From positions 193,630 to 226,594 of the forward strand of contig MGIW01000003.1 of the NCBI GenBank assembly GCA_001793945.1: a stretch of 32,965 bases of DNA, written 5' to 3'. Origin of the DNA: Candidatus Wolfebacteria bacterium RIFOXYD12_FULL_48_21 (GTDB taxonomy: Bacteria; Patescibacteriota; Minisyncoccia; UBA6257; UBA9933). The notes beneath the pieces were generated by a model. That model was not told the DNA's origin. It saw only the letters and a program-made list of their open reading frames with translations, and searched no databases. The translations under genes were made by a program, and so were the position numbers. Shown here piece after piece: positions 29,503 through 32,965 of this stretch (position 1 is the first letter of the stretch; each line of letters begins with the position of its first letter).

Positions 29503-30021
29503 ATGATAATTTACATCGGAGCGGATCATCGCGGGTTTGCACTTAAGGAAGTGCTTAAGGCGCATCTTACGGATATCGGAAACGAAGTAGTGGATATGGG
29601 AAATGAAGTATTGGAAGATGGGGATGATTATCCCGATTTTGCCATCGAGGTTGCCAATGCCGTTTCTTCGAATCCGTTTGAAGACAGGGGTATTGTAATA
29701 TGCGGATCGGGCGTCGGTGTCGATATTGTTGCAAATAAGTTCCCTGATGTGCGCTCTGCCTTGGTTGCGAGCGCCGATCAGATTCGCGCCGCTCGTACCG
29801 ATGACAATGTGAATGTACTTGCACTTGCCGCCGATTTTACCGACGAGGCAACGGCAAAAAGTATCGCCGCCGCATTTGTTGAAACCGAATATGACGGGGC
29901 GGAGCCACACCAGCGGCGCATAGACAAGATAACCGACTTGGAACTTGGACCTATCGTGAGTGGGCCCGATGAGGAGGCTCCAGAAGCAGAAGCCGCAGAT
30001 TCAGAAGAGCAACCTGCGTAA
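29503..30021 (+). CDS. rpiB: Ribose-5-phosphate isomerase B
   Basis: 172 residues; interconverts ribose 5-phosphate and ribulose 5-phosphate in the pentose phosphate pathway. IYIGADHRGFALKE (3-16) holds the family Asp8-His9, and GIVICGSGVGVDIVANKFP holds catalytic Cys67. RSALVASADQIRAARTDDNVNVLALA (in part) continues the family pattern. The last 25 or so residues (DEEAPEAEAADSEEQPA) form an acidic, probably disordered extension beyond the usual end of about 148 residues. It is followed by a strong two-way terminator and is convergent with trpS. Confidence 0.95.
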   Translation: MIIYIGADHRGFALKEVLKAHLTDIGNEVVDMGNEVLEDGDDYPDFAIEVANAVSSNPFEDRGIVICGSGVGVDIVANKFPDVRSALVASADQIRAARTDDNVNVLALAADFTDEATAKSIAAAFVETEYDGAEPHQRRIDKITDLELGPIVSGPDEEAPEAEAADSEEQPA

Positions 30022-30026
30022 CTCAT

Positions 30027-30071
30027 GGCATAAAAAATACGACCTCTTGTGGAGGTCGTATTTTTTATGCC
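30027..30071. terminator. Two-way terminator between rpiB and trpS
   Basis: A perfect 20-bp stem (30027-30046 with 30052-30071) with A6 and T6 tracts on both sides of GACCTC/GAGGTC; it serves both convergent genes. Confidence 0.9.
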
Positions 30072-31078
30072 ATCTTTTTGGGGGTAGCTTTTTTTGTCAG
30101 CCCCATAACGAGCTTTACCTGATCCATTTTTTCAGTCGCTTTTTTCTGTGCTTTTTTGCGGCCTTTTTCGATGACCCTATCTATCTCGCTCGGCTTTCTT
30201 AGAAGCAATTTTTTACGAACTTGAAACGGGCGAAGCCCTTCAACCACCACTTCGGCAAGTTCTCGCTTGAATATGCCATAGTTTGCATCCGCGTACTTTC
30301 GCTCTATTTCTTTTATGGAAAGCCCTGCAAACCCGCGATAGATTCGTATAAGATTTGCGATGCCGGGTTTTTTCGTCGGGTTATAGGTGACCTTCGCGTC
30401 GGAATCGGTTACTGCGCGTTTGATCTTTTCTCGGATGACCTCGGGCTCATCGTCGAGAAACAAACATCCTTCCGGCATCGATTTTGACATTTTGCGAAGC
30501 GGATCGCTTAGGCTCATCAATCGGGGGACCTCCGTTAAAAGTGGTTCAGGCTCCTTCATGATCTTTTTGAATTGAGCGTTGAATTTTCGGGCGATCGTGC
30601 GGGTAAGTTCGAGATGCTGCAATTGATCTTCACCGACCGGCACGACATCCGTATCGTAAAGCAATACATCTGCCGCCATCAGTACGGGGTAATCGAACAA
30701 GCCGATGTTGATGTTTTCCTTTTGCGTCAGAGACTTGTCTTTGAACTGGGTCATGCGACGCAACTCGCCGAACGGAGTGATGCAGTTGAGCATCCATGTG
30801 AGTTCGCCATGTTCCGGAATTTGCGACTGCACAAAGATCACGGACTTTTCCGGGCTGATGCCCGCGGCGAGATAATCGGCCACGACATCGAGCGTTTGTC
30901 TGTATTTTTGGTTTGGAACAAACTCCGCTGTGATCGAATGCAGGTCGGCCACAAAGAAATAGCATTGGTATCTGCCCGAGTTTTGCAGGTCGACGAAGTT
31001 TTTCAGTGCGCCGAAATAATTTCCGATATGAAGTTTTCCGGTCGGCTGCATGCCGGAAAAGAGGATTGGCTTGGACAT
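30065..31078 (-). CDS. trpS: Tryptophanyl-tRNA synthetase
   Basis: A 337-residue class I aminoacyl-tRNA synthetase charging tRNA-Trp. The start MSKPILFSGMQPTGKLHIGN puts the HIGH motif at 17-20. DLHSITAEF, MAADVLLYDTDVVPVGEDQLQHLELTR (in part) and KMSKS at 196-200 are standard. A basic C terminus (RKKAQKKATEKMDQ) ends the protein. The frame is open 20 codons upstream, but those residues (SHFPSPTSHLSPP) are encoded by the purine/pyrimidine repeat in the leader and are rejected. Confidence 0.96.
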   Translation of the reverse strand: MSKPILFSGMQPTGKLHIGNYFGALKNFVDLQNSGRYQCYFFVADLHSITAEFVPNQKYRQTLDVVADYLAAGISPEKSVIFVQSQIPEHGELTWMLNCITPFGELRRMTQFKDKSLTQKENINIGLFDYPVLMAADVLLYDTDVVPVGEDQLQHLELTRTIARKFNAQFKKIMKEPEPLLTEVPRLMSLSDPLRKMSKSMPEGCLFLDDEPEVIREKIKRAVTDSDAKVTYNPTKKPGIANLIRIYRGFAGLSIKEIERKYADANYGIFKRELAEVVVEGLRPFQVRKKLLLRKPSEIDRVIEKGRKKAQKKATEKMDQVKLVMGLTKKATPKKMA

Positions 31079-31200
31079 GGGGGAGATGGGAGGTGAGAGA
31101 TGGGAGGTGGGAGATGGGAAGTGAGAAATAACAGGCAAGTGAGTTAGCGGTTTCGTTTGAGTTTCTCGTGTCTCGTACCTCTCGCCTCATACCTCTCATT
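31079..31200. repeat. Purine-rich low-complexity repeat in the trpS leader
   Basis: GGGAGATGGGAGGTGAGAG words run up to the trpS start and switch strand (CTCGTACCTCTCGCCTC) near the RNase J stop. Confidence 0.65.
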
Positions 31201-31201
31201 A

Positions 31202-32965
31202 TCACACATAGATTATTACCGGAAGGATCATCGGCCTTCGCTTTGTCTTAGTATACAGGAATTGGCCGATCTGGTCACGGATCAGGCCTTTCAGGTAGTC
31301 CATTTCCACTTCTTTGTGGGCCGGCATTTGCGCCAAGATGCCTTTGATCTTTTTGCGCATGTCTTCCACGATATTCACATTCTCTTTCAAGTAGATAAAT
31401 CCGCGCGATACGATGTCTGGGCTTTTTATGACCGTACCGGTTTTTTTGTCGAGCGTGGCAACGATGACCACCATGCCTTCTTCCGCAAGCATTTTGCGGT
31501 CACGCATGACGATCTCTCCTACATCGCCCACTCCCAATCCGTCCACCATAACATAGTGGGCGGGGAGTTGATGATCAAAATCCACTTGGAAACCGGTCTT
31601 TGAAAATTCGACGACCAGTCCGTTGTCCGCTACGATCGTGTTTTCCTTCAGTACGCCGCATTCCTGCGCCAATAGCGCATTGGTCGAACGCATAAAGTAA
31701 TAACCGTGGATCGGTACATAATACTTCGGCTTGACCGCCTTGATGATTGCTTTCAACTCGTCCGCAGTTGCGTGGCCGCTTGAATAAATGTCAGAATTTT
31801 TTGAGTGGTAGATGTGTGCTCCTTGGCGCGCGAGTGAATCCTTGAGTGTTTGCACGGCGCGTTCGTTACCCGGAATGATCGAAGACGAGAACATGATCGT
31901 GTCTCCCGGTCTTGTTTGGAACGAACGGTTTTCTCCCGTGGCGATCTTCATCAAACTCGCATTCGATTCGCCTTGTGCGCCCGTCGACAAGATGACGATC
32001 TGGTCGTCCTTGTACTTGTGTATGTCGGCGAGCTGAATGATCGTGCCCGGTTTTATTTTTATGTAGCCGAGGTTCTGCGCGATCTGCACATTTGTTTTCA
32101 TCGACAGTCCGGAAAAGGCGATCTTTTTGCCATGTTTTTCCGCCAGTGTGATGACCTCGCCTACGCGGGTAAGCATGGATGCAAACATTGCGATGACCAT
32201 GCGTCCTTTGGTTTTCAGGAAAATATCCTCTATATTGTCCATGATCAATTCACTGGACAGTGATTTGCCCGGAACTTCCGCGTTGGTGCTTTCAAGAAAA
32301 AGTCCATGAATACCCTGTTCGCCTACGCGCCTGAACTCGTCCAATCCATATTCAACGCCTTTTGCATCGTACTCTACCTTTACATCGGTTGCGTACACAA
32401 AATTACCCACCGGCGTTTTAAGCATGATGCTTATGGAATCCGGAATGCTATGAATGATGTTGAAGAACTCGAGCGTGAAGTTGTCCGATACTTTGATGAC
32501 ATCGCGATTTTTGACGATTTCTATGTCGAGCGGTGGCGTGTTTGGATAATCAGTCTGACGCTTTTTGATGATCTCCCGCGCGAGGGGAGTCGTGTAAATG
32601 GTCGGATTGCCAAGCTTTTCCATAATATGCGGAATGGCTCCGATGTGATCATAGTGCGCGTGCGTTACTACTATTCCGCGGATCTTGTGCTTGTTCTGCT
32701 CAAGATAGGTCGTGTTCGGGATGATATAGTCCACTCCTGGATTTTCTTCGCCTGCAAATTCAAGACCGGCATCAAAAATGACGATCTCGTCCTTGTATTC
32801 AAAGAATGACATGTTTCTGCCAATTTCTTCAAGACCTCCGAGTCCGCAAAATCGAACGATATCTTTTGCGGATTCGCGGAAGCCGGCGCGCTTTCCGTGC
32901 TCTGCGCGCAGTACGGTTCCCATCGGGCGTTCGGGCTTGAGCGGTTGATCGGTCGTTACCGGCAG
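31202..32965 (-). CDS. rnj: Ribonuclease J, 5' end open at the window edge
   Basis: An RNA-processing enzyme with endonuclease and 5'-exonuclease activity, of the metallo-beta-lactamase/beta-CASP family. Numbering from the Met at 32923, the zinc motif THAHYDHIGAIPH is at 87-99, ATDVKVEYD supplies the bridging aspartate, and SSGHATADELK and VPIHGYYFM belong to the beta-CASP and late metallo motifs. GLGVGDVGEIVMRDRKMLAEEG (in part) is the C-terminal domain. The frame has no stop between 32923 and the edge, and the upstream codons (PVTTDQPLKPERP) look like the proline/basic N-terminal extension common in RNase J, so the true start is probably outside. CDS end and identity are firm. Confidence 0.94.
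   Translation of the reverse strand: MPVTTDQPLKPERPMGTVLRAEHGKRAGFRESAKDIVRFCGLGGLEEIGRNMSFFEYKDEIVIFDAGLEFAGEENPGVDYIIPNTTYLEQNKHKIRGIVVTHAHYDHIGAIPHIMEKLGNPTIYTTPLAREIIKKRQTDYPNTPPLDIEIVKNRDVIKVSDNFTLEFFNIIHSIPDSISIMLKTPVGNFVYATDVKVEYDAKGVEYGLDEFRRVGEQGIHGLFLESTNAEVPGKSLSSELIMDNIEDIFLKTKGRMVIAMFASMLTRVGEVITLAEKHGKKIAFSGLSMKTNVQIAQNLGYIKIKPGTIIQLADIHKYKDDQIVILSTGAQGESNASLMKIATGENRSFQTRPGDTIMFSSSIIPGNERAVQTLKDSLARQGAHIYHSKNSDIYSSGHATADELKAIIKAVKPKYYVPIHGYYFMRSTNALLAQECGVLKENTIVADNGLVVEFSKTGFQVDFDHQLPAHYVMVDGLGVGDVGEIVMRDRKMLAEEGMVVIVATLDKKTGTVIKSPDIVSRGFIYLKENVNIVEDMRKKIKGILAQMPAHKEVEMDYLKGLIRDQIGQFLYTKTKRRPMILPVIIYV

Overview
The window looks like a chromosomal segment of a Candidate Phyla Radiation (Patescibacteria, Parcubacteria-like) genome. 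The support is indirect. Genes are short and tightly packed, with little sign of long biosynthetic operons. Two base-excision glycosylases have lost their Fe-S ligands, YebC is shortened, and a GxxExxY gene and a type IV pilus/DprA pair are present. Nearly every gap is filled by degenerate low-complexity repeats and REP-like hairpins. TGA ends several genes at their family-typical length, so I see no sign of the UGA recoding known from Gracilibacteria and Absconditabacteria. I could not check rRNA or run searches.

Layout. 1-5003: 3'-truncated ligA, two atypical tRNAs with a possible structured RNA, topA and dprA (mostly minus strand). 5004-6154: two pilus-like membrane proteins, then a remarkable tRNA-Ile(GAT) locus in which a complete tRNA lies between the two halves of a second copy, then a tRNA-Val(GAC)-like gene. 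6321-8808: a secreted 3D-domain protein, three orphan genes with Shine-Dalgarno sites, and a Nudix hydrolase. 9184-11592: tRNA-Asp and a thiol/metal-redox group (CsoR-family repressor, thioredoxin, thioredoxin reductase). 11899-15011: ftsH, tRNA-Ile(UAU) and a HigBA-like toxin-antitoxin pair. 15227-17947: nucleotide-pool and DNA-repair genes (MazG-like, MutY-like, HAD nucleotidase, Nth). 18023-20721: a cupredoxin-like protein, an RnfD-FNR fusion and a DUF192 protein. 20846-22662: a GNAT acetyltransferase, yebC and ruvC. 22803-29328: an orphan membrane protein, nusA, ppa, clpP, a GxxExxY gene inside long inverted repeats, a 2-hydroxyacid dehydrogenase and gap. 29503-32965: rpiB, trpS and a 5'-open RNase J.

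The genes mostly serve information processing, proteolysis, repair and a fragment of central carbon metabolism (gap, rpiB, D-lactate-type dehydrogenase, ppa). Many start codons sit 5-9 nt after a -10 box, often an extended one, which predicts widespread leaderless transcripts.

The most unusual content is non-coding: the nested tRNA-Ile, an intron-like hairpin in a second tRNA, the inverted-repeat GxxExxY unit, and four families of structured repeats whose stems change by compensating substitutions between copies. Low-complexity repeats have also entered the reading frames of ligA, mutY and yebC.
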